DNA of 64,000 nucleotides from Rhynchonema sp. JSB1_4. Taxonomy: Eukaryota > Nematoda > Chromadorea > Monhysterida > Xyalidae. The stretch is from positions 1-64,000 of the forward strand of contig JASAMV010004627.1 of the NCBI GenBank assembly GCA_030248065.1, read 5' to 3'. Of the stretch, positions 1-14,196 are shown one piece after another; the stretch's first letter is position 1; every line of letters begins with the position of its first letter. Both the position numbers and the translations under genes were made by a program. The notes beneath the pieces were generated by a model. The model was not told the origin of the DNA. It ran no database searches and was given only the letters and a program-made list of their open reading frames with translations.

Positions 1-680
1 CTTCGAGTTCCACTCCATAGAATGCAGCTGTTCGCGCTGCTCTTCATTTTCGACGCGTGTTCTTGAGCCAGTGATGTTTCACCGGCGATCAGCGCTCGAT
101 GCAGGTCGCTTTCCAATTGTTTGATTTCGTTCTCGACCTGAAAATGTAGTGCACCTGTCTTGGGAGGGAATCAACTTCGAGAAATGGCATCGTTCACTAT
201 GCACGTGAAAAGCAATGACACTGCAGCGGCAATTTTATATCGGACAAACTCAAATGGCTTATATTCATGTGGTCAACGCACATCGTCAACACTTACCGGC
301 TATGAATTAGAGCCGGTGTAGTCGTCAATGCTGATTTTCAGAATATCCGGCGCGTTACTGAACACGCGCCCGGGATATTTTCCCCCGCAATATTAAATAA
401 AGCGCACACAACACACGTATCTACACTACGCAGCGCACGCACGTGCTGCACGTTGACGACCAGCGTTGACCATTTGCGTTGACCACTCAGAATAATTAGC
501 TGAATGTCATGCTTCGTGATTATGCAGCACCGAACCTTATCCAATCGTTCCACAGCAAAATCACACGTGTTCGCCAGCGTGATTCTGTGCTGATGTTTCA
601 GTTTTTGATGCCGTCGCAGTATCGCACGTCGCAGTAACTGTATTTGGTCGAGCAACGAGCCAGCCATTCGGGGGTCGACT
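1..680 (-). CDS. Two exons of a coiled-coil-like gene (partial, continues past left edge)
   Basis: On the minus strand an exon at 680-536 follows a TTTTTCAG acceptor and ends AAG before a GTTCGG donor. It is open in the frame containing MAGSLLDQIQLLRRAI and ending CDFAVERLDK. The next exon, 137-1, follows a TTTTCAG acceptor, enters in the same phase with VENEIKQLESDLHRALIAGE, and is the only open frame of the three. The joined product is rich in Leu, Glu, Gln, Arg and Lys with heptad-like spacing, so a coiled coil is likely. No family was recognised. The 138-535 intron holds two copies of a GTCAAC-rich MITE. Exons upstream of 680 and downstream of 1 are not seen. The splice phase match supports reality; function is unknown. 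Confidence 0.5.
258..500. repeat. Two copies of GTCAAC/GTTGAC MITE family
   Basis: 258-340 carries GGCTTATATTCATG followed by GTCAACGCACATCGTCAAC. 415-500 carries GTTGACGACCAGCGTTGACC and GCGTTGACC. The same words recur at 6597-6676, 20948-21036, 22062-22222, 25118-25250 and 52308-52455, typically between GGGCTTATAT and AGCCC ends. Confidence 0.6.
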
Positions 681-2600
681 CTGAAAAATTAATCCAATCC
701 AAAAAATTGCATAACCATTGTGCCGCCGCATAGAAACGTGCGAAAAAGTTTCAAGCCAACTTGTCCTCGTCTGCTGGTTTCTCATCACGTTCTCTCGATT
801 CTGGTCTGCGGCGGGACGAACGAGAGGATAACCGTCTTCGGATCGGGCTCAGATCTGGAGTTTGTAGGTTGTTAGACCTTGATCATGATCGGTGGTGCAC
901 AAAAAATGGGATCATTTGGGATAGGTGATTGGTTTGGGCCTGCGCAGACTCGGCCTAGGTGGCTGCAGCTTTTGAAAACCGGCTTTTTTGGCCCCCACTG
1001 TGTTCTCCGTTGAACCCAGAATAGAGTGTCAGGTATCAGATCAGAGCACACAAATACATCACATTCACACCGACATTGGGCTAACCTCTCTCGGGAGTGC
1101 GGTCACCACGTCGATCCGGCATACTTTTTCAGGTCCTTTGTTGGCAAATACGTTTTTCATAAACAATTCAGCTGTATCAGCGTTTGAGCTCTGGCGGCAG
1201 CTTCGTACTGAAATCTTGTATTGGGTGAGGTCACTCATAGAGAGACTTATTCTGACAAAAAACGCATGATTGCTTTCATGTTTTCTTGTGTGACCGAGTC
1301 GGAGCGGAGGACGTTAAAATTTGAGTGTGAGTTTTGTTCCTTCTGTTTGTTGCCACGGTGGGCAATGACGTGCAGTCAGTTGTAGTGCGGTTGTGTCAAA
1401 GATTTACTGTATGTCCCCCAACCAACCCTGTTTTTACAAATCCGGTTAAAAATGCCGGCGCGTGCGGAAAAAGCCCTGGGGTGTACTGCATGCAGGTGGA
1501 TAATAATTGTCATGCAGGCACGTTCGGTGGGCGACATACTGTTTGCAACAATGCTAGGCATGCCCAAATCAAAATTTTTTCTGTTGTATTATTTTGTTGT
1601 ATACCTATTTTAGCTAATTTTTGCATTTTAACTTTTTTGATAACTGGCACTGAAGCGAAGGATAGTGAACATACTGCATCAAACTGTCAAAAGGGCAAAA
1701 GCGGAACTAACACCTCACCAGGTTGGTGCCATTGCCATGGTAAAACCCAGTACCACGCCAATTTAAATGCCACACTGGTAAGCAACTCCGCATGGAATTA
1801 ATCACATTAATGCTGACAGTCAGAGTAAAGAGTCCAAAGCGTCTCTGCTCACTGTGGCACAAAATAGAAACATTGCTCATATGGTGCACCTGATGTTTAT
1901 CTGTGCGCAGGTGCAAAGGTACACCTTAATGACGTCAGGGGTAGTATGCCAATTATACGCTGTGGGCTTCGGACCAAACCTAGCAAAGTACAAAGGTACA
2001 ACCGGTACATACATACATATGTACATGTGTTAGAAGTTCAGCTCGGTTTGAATGCTCAGTCAGTACAGCATGCGTTTCCCAGTTCATCAATGTGGCCTCT
2101 GAACCTGGGTGCATGTCTGACTCAAAATCGGGAAACTTTTTGCTCAAACGTTTTTCCCGAAACTACTACAATGTCAAAATACAACGGCAAGCTGCGAATT
2201 GCAAAAATATCTCAGAAACTGATGTGTCCATTTGGGCCGCTCTCTTCGTCAGGACAGTATCCTTTCTTTGAATATCAAGCATAGAGTGGTCGAACAGTCG
2301 CTCTTGGGCTGACTGTGCACCATGTACATACCTGATCTTTAGCTTAATCCACCACCCACATCAAGGTACATAACACACTTAGTTCGTTCGCATATTTTCT
2401 ATGTTCATTTTGGCGTCATGCTGAATGCACTGGCTTATATGCTTCATGATTACTGGATAGCTGTTCAAAATAGCCATTTCTGACACTGCAACCGCGGACC
2501 TCGGGTAACCCCCAGCATTACCGTTGGATTACAAGAACTTTTTCATATGATCATGTTATATGTTATGTGGCTTCGGGTCCGCTACCATTGCGCAATAACT
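681..2600. other. No supported gene
   Basis: No exon with credible splice sites and protein-like composition was found. The longest open frame (1334-1801, +) starts at TTG, is Cys-rich by chance composition, and is not convincing. Confidence 0.5.
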
Positions 2601-2606
2601 AGCGCC

Positions 2607-2838
2607 ATAGGGTGGAATTTTCGAAACGGTGTAAAGGTCAGTTGGGCGTAAAGGTCAGTGTAAAGTTCGGTCGAAAGCTCGGTCGGCGTAGCTCGGTGTA
2701 AACGTGAAACATTGCCTGTTATTAACGTGGAATGTTTCAAGTTTACACCGAGGTCTATCACACTGAGCTGTCGACCGAGCTTTCCACCGACCTTTACACC
2801 CAACTGACCTTTACACCGTTTCGAAAATATCACCCATA
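2607..2838. mobile_element. MITE with ~45-bp terminal inverted repeats
   Basis: The left end reads GGGTGGAATTTTCG then AAACGGTGTAAAGGTCAG. The right end is its near-perfect reverse complement, ending CGAAAATATCACCC. Internal copies of GGTGTAAAGGTC and TCGGTGTAAAC make nested inverted repeats. There is no coding capacity in the ~230 bp. Confidence 0.75.
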
Positions 2839-3198
2839 ATGTCACCCTTCACGGTCTGTCCAATGTTACATGGCACTTGAGGCTCGTGCAATGGTTTTGG
2901 ACGAAAATGCTAAGATTGCAGAAGAAGTTCTTATTGGCATGTTCGCATATCTTTCATGACACTGTGAATCATTAACTTATACTCGGGATTTCTATAATTT
3001 TAATTAATTCTGTTGTCTCAGTGAACAACAGAGCAAAGCGCATCAAGCAGCCAGTATAGTGTCATGGCACAAAGATTCGACTGCGAACGATGACTAAGAA
3101 TACATATGTTCCCGGCCATCGGTACGCTTGGACGGTTTCATGGATGAACAGAATCTGCGTTGTTCTTGTTCATATATTGCCCTTGATGTTAGCATATG

Positions 3199-3374
3199 TA
3201 AGGGCGAACTAAGGTTAAATCCGGAATCCGGAAACCGGAAATAATTTGCATACAAAAATACAAAACATTTCCAGACTCCGGAAATATTTCCGGAAAACGC
3301 AGAAATTTACATGCAAAAATAATGCGTTTTCCGGAAATATTTCCGGATTCCGGATTCAACCTGAGTCCGCCCTA
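3199..3374. mobile_element. MITE built on CCGGAAT repeats, TA-flanked
   Basis: The left end is TAAGGGCGAACTAAGGTTAA then ATCCGGAATCCGG. The right end is the inverted GGATTCAACCTGAGTCCGCCC followed by TA. Internal TTTCCGGAAATATTTCCGG is palindromic. TA on both sides suggests a Tc1/mariner-type target site, which is inference. Confidence 0.65.
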
Positions 3375-4208
3375 ATGGGCGCTAGTCATTTCAGGCTTCA
3401 TTATAGTTAAAAATATCTGAACATGCAGCAGAAAGTGAAGACGCATCAAAAGAAAACAAGGACATTGTGAAAATCAAGTTTCGTTTCGTTTTACTTTTCA
3501 TGGTTATAACCACAAGGCATATGCGCAACATCAATATAATCATTGATAAAATGGATCGAGTTCACCATTCTGCCAAGCCAAAGTTCATTTGTTGCTTTCA
3601 TAATGTGAAGCAATCTTTTTGCCCTTGCGTGTATGTACTGTATGTCTATTAGCCACATTAGACTGGCAGACCGCATGAAAAACTTGAGAAAAAAAACAAC
3701 AAAAGTTTTTTGACAATGACTCAGCACTCCGGACTACCCATGTGCCATAGGCTTCAATTCAAGTTCAGGTTCTGGGCTCACTAAACATGTACATACTGTA
3801 TGTATGCGCATGTGACTGAGCTCAAGGATGTCGTATAGGATGTCAAGACGAACTTTTTGTTCACTGACTTCATTATGAGAAAATAATGCGCTGGTTTGTC
3901 TCAGTCGCGTGGGTATCGTAGTGCTGCAGTGTACTACTGTAGCATCGTGGGTCTGAGCAGCGGACCATTCGGGGTATGGTGCCTGTCGGAGTTGTCCATT
4001 GGAAGACCCGAATTTTCCATTTTAAGCCCCCCAGAACGTTGTAGTAAGTGGAAACTTCTTGATCTCCATTAAGGGATTGAGAATGTTTTTGACGTTAAAG
4101 GGCAGATCATTTTCCGAATTTTCTCTTACTGCCCTCCGGGCACAATATGGAGAGGTCCGTTACGTATCCACATATTGGTATTAGTTAGACAACACTCATT
4201 GCAGAATT

Positions 4209-4326
4209 TATATACGCTGCGTTGCCTGATCCGTAAAGCAGACGCGCATGTGCTGGAGCAGCGCACGTCTGCTGAGCTTAGCTTGCTGCTGTGACACACG
4301 AATGTGCTTTGCGAATCAGGCAACGC
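4209..4326. mobile_element. MITE, TTGCCTGATCCGTAAAG family
   Basis: The left GCGTTGCCTGATCCGTAAAG and right GCTTTGCGAATCAGGCAACG are near reverse complements. The same end sequence is seen at 14197-14350 and, on one side only, at 16340. Confidence 0.6.
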
Positions 4327-4329
4327 TGC

Positions 4330-7300
4330 GGGCACAAATTCATCATCAGTTGTTGTACACGACAATTCCGGCTAACGGGATGCATGTCCGGTATATATCT
4401 AGCAATATAAATTGCGAAACTGTCAACTGATCATGCTCGCAGCCCACGCACGAAAAATGCTCATTGCATGCGAAGGTTGAAAATGTTGCGGGCCAGTGTG
4501 CTGCGTGCGTGTATCAGCCCTTGTGACACATCGAAGCGATGCGGGGCATTGCCATAGATCGTCCACACAGCAGTGACTTGGCATTAGGTTTCATCAAGTT
4601 CAGGCCTAATATGACCAAACAAAGTATGCCTGAGCCTGCACCCACAAACGTAAAGCGTTTCTGGGTCCGAGCTTAACCAGTCCTGCAGTGCGCTGAGCAC
4701 TTAGGGGGCACCAGACGATTTTTGATTCTTGGTAATCCTAGTCCACGTTATGTTTTATCAATGTTCAATGTGGTGACACCTTTTTTTCGCTCGACGGTCA
4801 TAAAAAGGCATCGAATGAATTTAATTTGCTGCTGCTCCTCGCCTGACAAATTCTGCCCCAAGTGCCTCAGTATTTTCTGCATGCATCCATTTTTCAATGA
4901 AAACACGCGTCCATCGGCTTTAACCTGACAGTCAAATGTCTTCTGTGGTCATGATTGCTGTCGCGTCCTACGTTACCAGTGCTAGTGAAAAATGTGTAAT
5001 GTTTTGCAATTATTATTTTAATTACCTATTAAAATTTCTGCGATACTGTCACAATTCATTATGGGAATATTCCTTGGGGTTTAGAATACTTTTTGGCATT
5101 TCCCGAAAATATCCAGTACTGTACTTAAGTACTTTGTCACAAGAATATTCGCAGTTCGGCAGGGAATAAAATTTTCGTGTCTCCCAAATGGCATTTTGTA
5201 CGGAATTGCGATGTAGGAATAATTTGGTCGGACAACACCAGAGGAAACAAAACAGCAAACACGACGTAACCGTGCACGTGCTCGTGTAAAATACATTATG
5301 CAGTACACAGCACGTGCATACACCTGTTTCGATCGCAATGTAAAATGTGAACACTCCCAAACAACTACATAAATGGCCTCAAAATGGAAAAGAAAGTCTT
5401 GCAATACCCGCTCCCCTATCTTTCAGTCTGGAATTTCCTCAACTGCTGAATTCGACATATAGGAATAAATTCATAACTTTTTAGGGTGCCCCGTAAATGT
5501 TCCTAAATATCGAATTGTGACCGTAACTGCATTTCTGTTTTCGGGCATTTTATAATGCACTGGCACCCCATCCTATAGCCCCAGCCTTTGGGCGTGAAAC
5601 ATTGTTAAAACATGATTCACTGTGGGAATTATCCGTTCATAAGAGTGTATATACTTTTTTGACTACTTCCCACTTTTTTAATGACAGCTTTAGGAGCATT
5701 TTCACCTGGCTACATGTGTACATATGTACATAGGTACAATACGATTTCAGGATTGCTAAGTGCCTCCCTCTGTACGGCCGTTTCCTGACTTGGGTCGGGC
5801 ATGGTTACACTTTTCTGCATTCGGAAATCCGTAGAAAAATATTTATAGGGTGATGTGTAACAGTTGTATTGTGTGTGCGAAACGTATTTGGGCACTACAC
5901 AAGCTCGTGGCGCCATGTCTAAGCACAACCAGCCAGCGTCCTCTGTTCACAAGATTTTTGGGGCTTATTCGGAAAAAATAATACAAATTATTATTTCCGA
6001 TTGGATCAGTTTCGAAAAATGAATGGGATCGTATGATGAATGAAATGACCGGAATGAAGTGTACATGAGACCGCTGGAGCTGTGAACAACTCTCGACTAG
6101 GAGGGTGACTTCTTCATACAAAAGGTCCAACACCGGAACAACTCTCCAAAAGTACATCTCCACTGTCCCATGGTTTGGCAAATTTTCCTGCGGAAGTTTT
6201 ACGCCCCTACGGATAGGATGTTCCCAGAACCAAAAAACCTGGATTCCCCGCCATTTTCAGAACAAAGTCATGCGAGGCTTGACGTCCTGCCTGCAGGATA
6301 TGCGATTTTCACTTCATTTCTGCCCATTCATTCAACTACATATACCTTGTAAAGTTCCTCATATTGTCCAGCTGCATTGGCCATAATAATTACATACATG
6401 CCTGCAGTGCTATTTTTATATTTACTTTCATGAGGCTCAATCAAATGCCACTTCAAAAAAAACAAGGAAGGTCATACTGTGCATATTGAAAGTTGGATGG
6501 TGCGTGTTGTATGTGGGCACCGACTTCAAGCTAATTGTTCAGTCGTCAAGCAAATCGTTAACTCTGGTTCGTCAACCGAAGCAGACCTGAACGTGAAACA
6601 TAAACGTGGCATTGGGGCTGAGTTATAATGTCGACAGTTGAGCACATGCGTTGACGACATGAATAAAAGCCCTAATAAGGAGCCTCAAATTATTACCTTT
6701 GTTTTCTATTCCAGGAAGTGTGAAAAGAGCTTGTGGACAAGCTCTGGGAAGCCATGCATGTGTATAATGAAGTTTCGCCTCCGTCATCTGGTGTCATTCT
6801 TTTGAGTCGCACACTACCCATTTCCCCAAAAAATCGGCTTTTGGAAAAAGCACATGCAGTAATTTTTTAAAAATTTTATGCTCTTTCCCAGGGCCGATGT
6901 ACATACATAGAACTTCGATGTAAATATGCCGATGCTTCGAAAAGCCAAATATCAGTGCTATAGAAGCCGGTGTAGCATGGGCTGGTCGTAGTATAGCTAT
7001 ACAACGTACACGTTAAAAAACATGGGCATATCATTAGCCCAAATTCTCGAAAGCGCAGCCGTCACCAGGGGCGGTTGCGCTTTCGAGAATACGGGCCATT
7101 CATGATGCAGCTTGCGCCATACCGTATGCATGGAAAAGATTGTGATTAAAAAAAGTGCGCTGCTGGGCTGCCTGCAAGTCACGGACAGGGTGAAACATTG
7201 ACAGCTGGACACCATATGATTTTAATCCTCAGATCTGGATTTGTTTGCACATTATTCATGTAATTCCCATGCAACATCAGCCCCACCTATGCACTGAAAA

Positions 7301-10300
7301 TAGTTTACAGGCACGGCACTAATATTTTGAAATTGTTATGCGCCGCCGCGCTTTCCGCAAGTAAAACTTCTGTAATATTGATGAAAGTGTGTGTCTGATC
7401 AAAACGTCATCAGTCTTTTCTGCTTTGGACATTACTGAAAGAGGCATGGCCGAAACAGCGGGATGAAAAAGGTCTGGTCATCAAAACCAAAAGGACCTTT
7501 TGGCAAACTTTTGGCATAAGGAGATGAGTCGTGTCGGAATCTGACAGGCAAACTTATAACAAAAGCAACATTTCATCACAACGTAATTTCCGTTCCAATT
7601 CCATGTTTAATACCATTGCTGTTCTTGTCTAAAAGCTGAAAGCTAAAGCTTGAATGAAAGGAAAATATTTTTTGCCGTCTAAGTGCCCGTTGAAGTTCCA
7701 GCTTGCCAATCGACTTTAGGTGCGTTGCCTACCCACACAAGTATACCGTGTGGGGTACACCTTTTGGTGCCTGTGCCTGGAGAAAGATATGGTTTCCGCA
7801 TATGCAGGCTAAAGTCAGCTGCATTACCGTGTGTGCCTGTAATCAAAATCGAGGTTCAATGTCGGATTGCTCTCGTGATGTCTTTGATCAGAAATGTATT
7901 TTAACACGCCATTTTACTTAGAAAATGGCAATTCAAACATGCAGGACCGAACTTCACCTACATATCCCTAATGCTTGACTCAGGTATCGCCCACCACTGT
8001 GCTTGCGTTCATGTATCCACTCAGTATGATTATGAAAGAAATTAAACTTGCTTCATTCGTGCGATACATTACAAATAAGGGCATAGGATATGCTATGGAT
8101 CTGTGCTTTCTGATTTATAACTGTGCATTTGACTTTGGCATTCGTAAACCCAATAGAAATTAATACTTTTGCCTTTGTAACGTTCCCGGGGTTTCTGTTC
8201 TTTTTACTCATGCAGATTAGGAAGGAATACATCATTAATAATAAGAACGGATATTGTTTCTGTTCGTGTTATGAGGATAGCATCACGGATACGTTGTTTT
8301 CCCCTTTGTTTAATCTCAGTTCTGTAAGGACGCGTGTATATGTAGTCATAGTCATCAGGAATCGGGAACGGGAACCTTGGACATGGAAACAAATACTACG
8401 GTAGTTCCCTATTTCTGACATGACTACAGTACACGCGCCCTGCGGCACCAACACGTCCAGTATAAATGGCATCAAGATTATTCGATTTTGAGCTAAATAC
8501 AGCAATGGGAACTTTCATGTGACCGGAAACAAGGATAAGTAGTAATCCTGAAGCTGCTTTGTGACTCACTTGGTGATCTGCTGATGCTGAAAGCCTATAT
8601 CGGTACATGTGTAAGGGGACCGCAGATGCATGTAAGCCGATAATTCTATGTACACACGTTTAATGAGCCAAGAACAAAAATAAGTACAGCATAAGAACCA
8701 AGGTTTTGATACCTCGAACTGATATAATACATTGCTTTCGACAAAGTTGTTAACGCTTATCATTATTTTATAACAGTGTAGTCTGCCAACTAACAACTAC
8801 ACTTACAAATCCTGAACTAATCGACGTAAGAATAGGTGCCAGATTAGGCTTGGTCCAGGCTCGGAGTTGCATAGGCTCAGACTCAGCCTGACGCATTAAA
8901 TCTAGGGTACATAGTTACACGAATGTGAACACGCTTCCCCAAAGGATACAAATTTTCTATGATGCACGCCCTGGTACGGTATTTCGAACAACGGTAAGCG
9001 CTAGCTTTAGTCACGCGCTAATCGCATCACAGCAATCATGCGTCACTTTCGTCTTGCTGTTGCTGCATTCCCTGACAAATCCGATATATACATATACTGC
9101 ATGTAGGTGTTTTGAACAGTCTTTGTATGGTAATGGCTCGGCGGCGTTTTATTTACAATAACCGATAATGACAATCCATAGAAAATTATAGGCGGTAGAC
9201 AAGTTGATTCGAAGGAGCGGAAAGTTGACCACTTTTTAGAAAATGTCAAAGCAGCACTATGTTTAGGCCTGGAAAGCGGTTTTTTTAAATTACAGCCACT
9301 CCCTGGACGTCGCGTTTTCCCTGCACCCAAAATGGCCATCTGCCGTCGTCGTTATAGCGACATGAATGGTTATAATCAGAATTTTTGTTCACCGCATTGA
9401 ACCCACTGAGAATTGCCGATTGAGGATTCACGTCAGATTCGGCATGACGATGTGAACCTTACGTTACGGTGTCGTACAATAACTGTGCATGATCGTGTTT
9501 TCGACACTCCGTGCACGTAGCGCGAGTGCGCCGCATATTTTCACTCAAAAGTCTCCGTACGGAAAGCCAGCGACTAAAGGAAATCTAAAGGGTTTGCATG
9601 TGTCATGTCACACATGCTTCCTATCACCCACTTATGCTCTAATGTGTTCCAAGCTGGAGCCTATAACATGAACCAAAGCTGGGTGAACCTGTTGGTGCAA
9701 CTGCAACATGGCTGCAAGTGGCCCACCATGAGTGCAGCGGAGGCACATGGATACTTGGGTGTGTCTCGTTAATGGTGCATTGGGACTGGTACTTTAGCGT
9801 CACAGAATGACTGACTTTTTGCAACGAACTGCAAGACAACGATGTTTGTACAGTACATCCTATTTATAGCCGTACCCACTGTATAGCTGATATGTATGTA
9901 CAAGTTCGAGCTCCAATCTTTCTGCCACTCTATATGAATGCGATATTGTCACGAAAAATGACATATCCCGGTCGTGCCACTATAAGGAGGAAAGACTGTA
10001 GATGCATGCGAGTAAATCACTGCTATTGACAAGCTCACGCACGTGCACTGTTTGTATAGGTACCTACTTGTGCCTGTGAATCTGTCTGGGACAAATTTAG
10101 AAAACATCTGTGCTCCCGCTCCACTTGTGCAATTTGCGAATGATTCATATGTGCACCAATAGATTGTTGTTCCGGTTCTTACAGTTAGAACGGCGAAAGC
10201 AGCCGTTGTTCTTTTTTGTTCTTGCGAAGCTGAAGTTGAGCAGATAAACACTGTATCTATATTTGAAGCTTTAAAAAAATGCACGTGCGCTTGTATTGTC

Positions 10301-12250
10301 GTCGTGTAACCACAACTTTCAATATGGATCGGCAACATAATGCCAGCCAACAAGTCGCCGTTTCTCATAGTATCCAAATACAGTTTGTGAACCTTAGCTG
10401 CTGATTGTTTTCTCAGTAACCACAGCATTCAAACAGTGTCAAAACATCTCTAGTTTCGCTTGTTACATCTATTGACTTGATGAACGTTCTCAAGCCATAT
10501 GTACTGTGTGTATAAGTGGGTCCTGGGCCCGGAAGCGCGCTGTTGTCAATTGTCCCTCACTGACGCAAACAGGCCGCAATCAACGCCGATTTGGATTTAC
10601 ACATGCTTATGTGTGTGAATGTATGGTATATCCATTGGTTCATGTGACGCGTTCAGTCCACACCCTCCAGTGAACTGCATGGGACCTTGATTTTCGTTCA
10701 TTATTAAAAGCGCCTTTTCGTCGCCATCTAAGGCGGTTGATATGGTTCGGATTGGTGTACCCCTAACTGTGTTGAAATGCAGAGGGGCTCGGTGTATGTA
10801 AACCCTACCTCAAAGCGGGCTATTGCCGACAGCGAGGTACGTCACATATACAATTGAACAAAAGTCGCAAGAGCCCATGGCGGGTCAAGTATACATGGCT
10901 GCTAACGTCCACTGCACTCATGTAGATTGGCCAAAGTGGCCCCCTGCTAAATTTTTAACGCCTAACGAATGTCAGGCGGGCATATTTTTTGCGCGCCCTG
11001 AACCCTTTTAATGTCGAGTGAGCGTGCATGCGTGCTCACACGGAATCGTCGTGCGTGACTGGGGATTACTGCTTTATCTTTGGTTAGAAGGGATAAAAAT
11101 GTTTTTAATGTGAAAAAGCAAGATTCTTTAGTGGCGATAATACTGTATCCTCCCAACGATCTCACCATGAAAAGCGTTAACTGCATAGTTGCGAAAACAT
11201 AAAGCGCAGGGTAAACTATTGCAGTTGAAATTGACGGTTGAAAAAAAAGAACTGAGGATCAACCGATTACCAAACTTTGACTCAATTTTTCAGGACAGTG
11301 CCACGTCACGTCGTTATGTTATACGTGGTGATCTGATGTTAGTGTTCCAACAGTTCCATGCCAAGTCCGTTACTGTTCCCTCCTCTGGACCAGCATATTG
11401 TGACGTGCACATTTGTCCATATACCTGCGTCATTGGTACTACACTATCACGACCAAACAGTCGCGCGAGCCAGCAGCGCGCCAAGTTTCAAAAGAAATCT
11501 CGGCCCAACCCAAATCACACCGACTCCTTTTTTGAAAATTGAATTTGTCACTGCTTGCTTAATAGCCGTGGCCAAGACGTATACCTACAGTAGGTTCAGT
11601 AAAGAAAGTTCTGCTTGTGTGCTATGCTAAGGACCTTAGCCTACGTACAAGCACGTATACTTTACCGTATATTTTGGCGAGCTGCAAACATGAGCCGGAG
11701 AATTGCGATTAAGAGCCCCTGGTCTTGTTCGAGTTTTGCTTCTGTTCTGCGATTTGAAAATAAAAAAGTAAGTCCCAAATAAAACATTTGAAAAAATTTT
11801 CCCGAAACCTTGTTGTAGAGCGATCTAAATAGGCATCCCCTCTGTACAATTTTTCCTGCTGTGGATGCCTTTCAGTTCTTCTTCTTCCTCACACGCTTGC
11901 GTAATGGTCGTTCGTTTCAAACTGACTGATTATTTACGGTAACTAGTATTTGCTTCGTCAGCAAACTTTGTCAGCAAAACTTTCTGTACTGTACTTATGG
12001 TTTTGAACGCAACATATAACACCCTAGATGTATTATGTAACAGTTACTAGCATGGGAAAAAAGTTTGCTGACGAAGCAGATTCAAACCCCATGAAACAGA
12101 ACAAAGACGCAGCCAGGTCATTCCCGACTTACTTTTAGGCTTTGGCTTAGGATTGTGTTTGTTTGCGCCGCCAAAAACCTTAAGTTAAAGCCTAAAAATA
12201 AGTAGGGATGGAGGTACAAAAATAACGCGATCTTAACCTAGAGGCAGAAA
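4330..12250. other. No supported gene; MITE fragments
   Basis: No credible exon was found. The stretch holds a GTCAAC-type MITE copy (6597-6676), a hairpin at 7040-7110 (TCTCGAAAGCGCA and its inverse), AGGCT/AGCCT repeats at 8850-8905, and an inverted repeat at 11950-12080 (TGCTTCGTCAGCAAACTTT and its inverse). Dispersed TACATATGTAC words also occur. An ATG-started open frame at 10428-9949 (-) of 159 codons has no recognisable features. Confidence 0.45.
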
Positions 12251-12355
12251 CACGATCTACAGTACTGTTATGTACATATACATACATATGTACGTGTGTT
12301 TACGACAGACCTCCGAGTATGTAGGTTTGGGGGGCATGTGGGTGGTGTGGGTGAC

Positions 12356-12467
12356 CTTTATATAACACTGTACATATGGGTCTCGCACCCACCCGGATCC
12401 GCCCGGACCACCAGCGGGTGCTGCGTTCTGTAGTTCCTCTTTGGGATCCGGTAGTTCCATTTTCACT
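12356..12467 (-). CDS. Possible isolated exon
   Basis: On the minus strand, after ACCCCAG, an open frame reads MELPDPKEELQNAAPAGGPG and continues to an AAG before GTCACC. It is GC-richer than its surroundings and looks protein-like. No partner exon was found. It could belong to the minus-strand gene whose exons lie at 1-680, or be chance. Confidence 0.25.
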
Positions 12468-12999
12468 GGGGTTCGTTCTTGTCAAAAAACTTTATCCAAG
12501 CGTGTTATTGCTAACAAACTGCTGTCGGTGAGGAAGCAAAAACTATAAGGAGACAAAGCCAATATGGTTGTGTGTACCTATGGATGTATTGCTTGTCTTT
12601 GGAAGACTCAAGCATTTTTCAGCTCAAATACCCCAGCGGTCTTGTTCGGAAATTTTTCGTGTAATACCCCGCCTGGGGACTACACTTGGGGCTCTTAGTC
12701 GGGATTCTCGAGTATCTACATGTATAAATGCTCATGTCCTAACGTCGCCAAGCGTCTGCTGCTGCAAAGCACATGTACATATGTATGTAGTTGATGTTTG
12801 AGCACGCCGTGAGGCTTGTTTATTACTTTTTTGAACAAAATTTATTTGAAAAACCGTTTCAGGTGCGCCCGATTTGTCCGGTACATTTTAGGCAGCAATT
12901 CAAAAAAGTGTCCACTTCAATTCAAAACCACTTGCGGTTGGGCTTTGCGGCTGATGCCACTGCGTGTACTGTACATTAGGCATGTAATACGTGTCACGG

Positions 13000-13161
13000 C
13001 CAAAACAGCGGGTGACAAACCAGCTGGGCCAAAACAGCGTTTTTTTAAAGACGGCAGTCACCTATCACAAGATGTTTGCTGGGGGCACTGTAGGCATAAG
13101 CCTAAGCCTAATCCCAAGCCAGAGCCTATGCATGATAACATGTGCCCGCTGTTTTGTCCGT
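13000..13161. mobile_element. MITE with CAAAACAGCGGG ends
   Basis: GGCCAAAACAGCGGGTG on the left is mirrored by GCCCGCTGTTTTGTCC on the right. The interior carries AAGCCTAAGCCTAA repeats like those at 62741-62835. Confidence 0.45.
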
Positions 13162-14196
13162 ACACCGCGTCCACCTGCGGTGGCTATGCATACAGTCATG
13201 ACAAGCCATATTAAAAAATATACGTCACCAAGTATCGCGCACTGATTTGAGGCCGGTGAACATCAGTCGATTAGCTGTCGCGTTACTGGCAAGAAATGGT
13301 CACTCGACGCAGCAGTGCATCATAACCAAAGAGTCTACAGTCTTGTTTTGGAGAACACCGTTATGCCTTGTCACGACTGCAGGCATCTGCGCATAGCATC
13401 ACTGCAATTGAGTGCGGACAATCTTTGAGTCAATACGAGAATAAAAATGTTCGCCTTTGAAGCCGTTTGCACGTACCGACCCGATACAATTCTTGAGAGA
13501 CTTCTTGAGAGCGTAAACACCTCAGAATTATGATCACGGTACAAGCGTTTGTTGATGAGGTATACACCAGAGAGGTTAAGCTGTGAGCAATGTCCAAAGA
13601 GGTTCATTTAGACATCACGGTACACACATCTTGTTAAATTTACAACTTGGGTTCGGTGAATTAATAACGAACGGCCATGGTTGCGTTGTCTGATCTTCCA
13701 GGCGTGCCTCATAACCAATCACAGCGCATCGAAAGTTTGTCCTCATTAGCTGCACAAAATACACGTCACCAATCCTAAACTGTGAATGTTGCACGTACAC
13801 AACACTCAGTCGCCAGTAAAAGTATACATAATATACATACAATTCTGAGCCATTTTCTGTTATAAATGTGGTAATCTCAGAAAATTTTATGCAAAATGTG
13901 AACTCCTCAATTTTCATCAGCACTTTAAAAAGTTACAAATGCTCAGGCTGCACGCATTGAAGTTTAAGCATTAAGCATGTTGTTAAGCATTCAGTTTCAA
14001 GTGCTGAATTTTTTCCTTGCTTTATTCTGCTGTATCTGTATGTATATGTACATATGTATGCTTCTTGATCAAGGGCCTGTCCCATTCTGTTGAAAAAGTT
14101 GTGTGGCCAAATCAAACCGCCCTTTTATGTCCAAGGAGGTTTGACGTGACTGACATGCGGGTTGGTTTGATCGAAGGTATAGGCACAGTCCGATAA

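Noticed and set aside
1334..1801. 155-codon Cys-rich open frame with a hydrophobic segment
   Set aside because: It starts at TTG, has no splice support or family resemblance, and lies in repeat-rich DNA.
9949..10428. 159-codon ATG-started minus-strand frame
   Set aside because: Composition looks random, with no domain, signal peptide or conserved motif and no partner exon.
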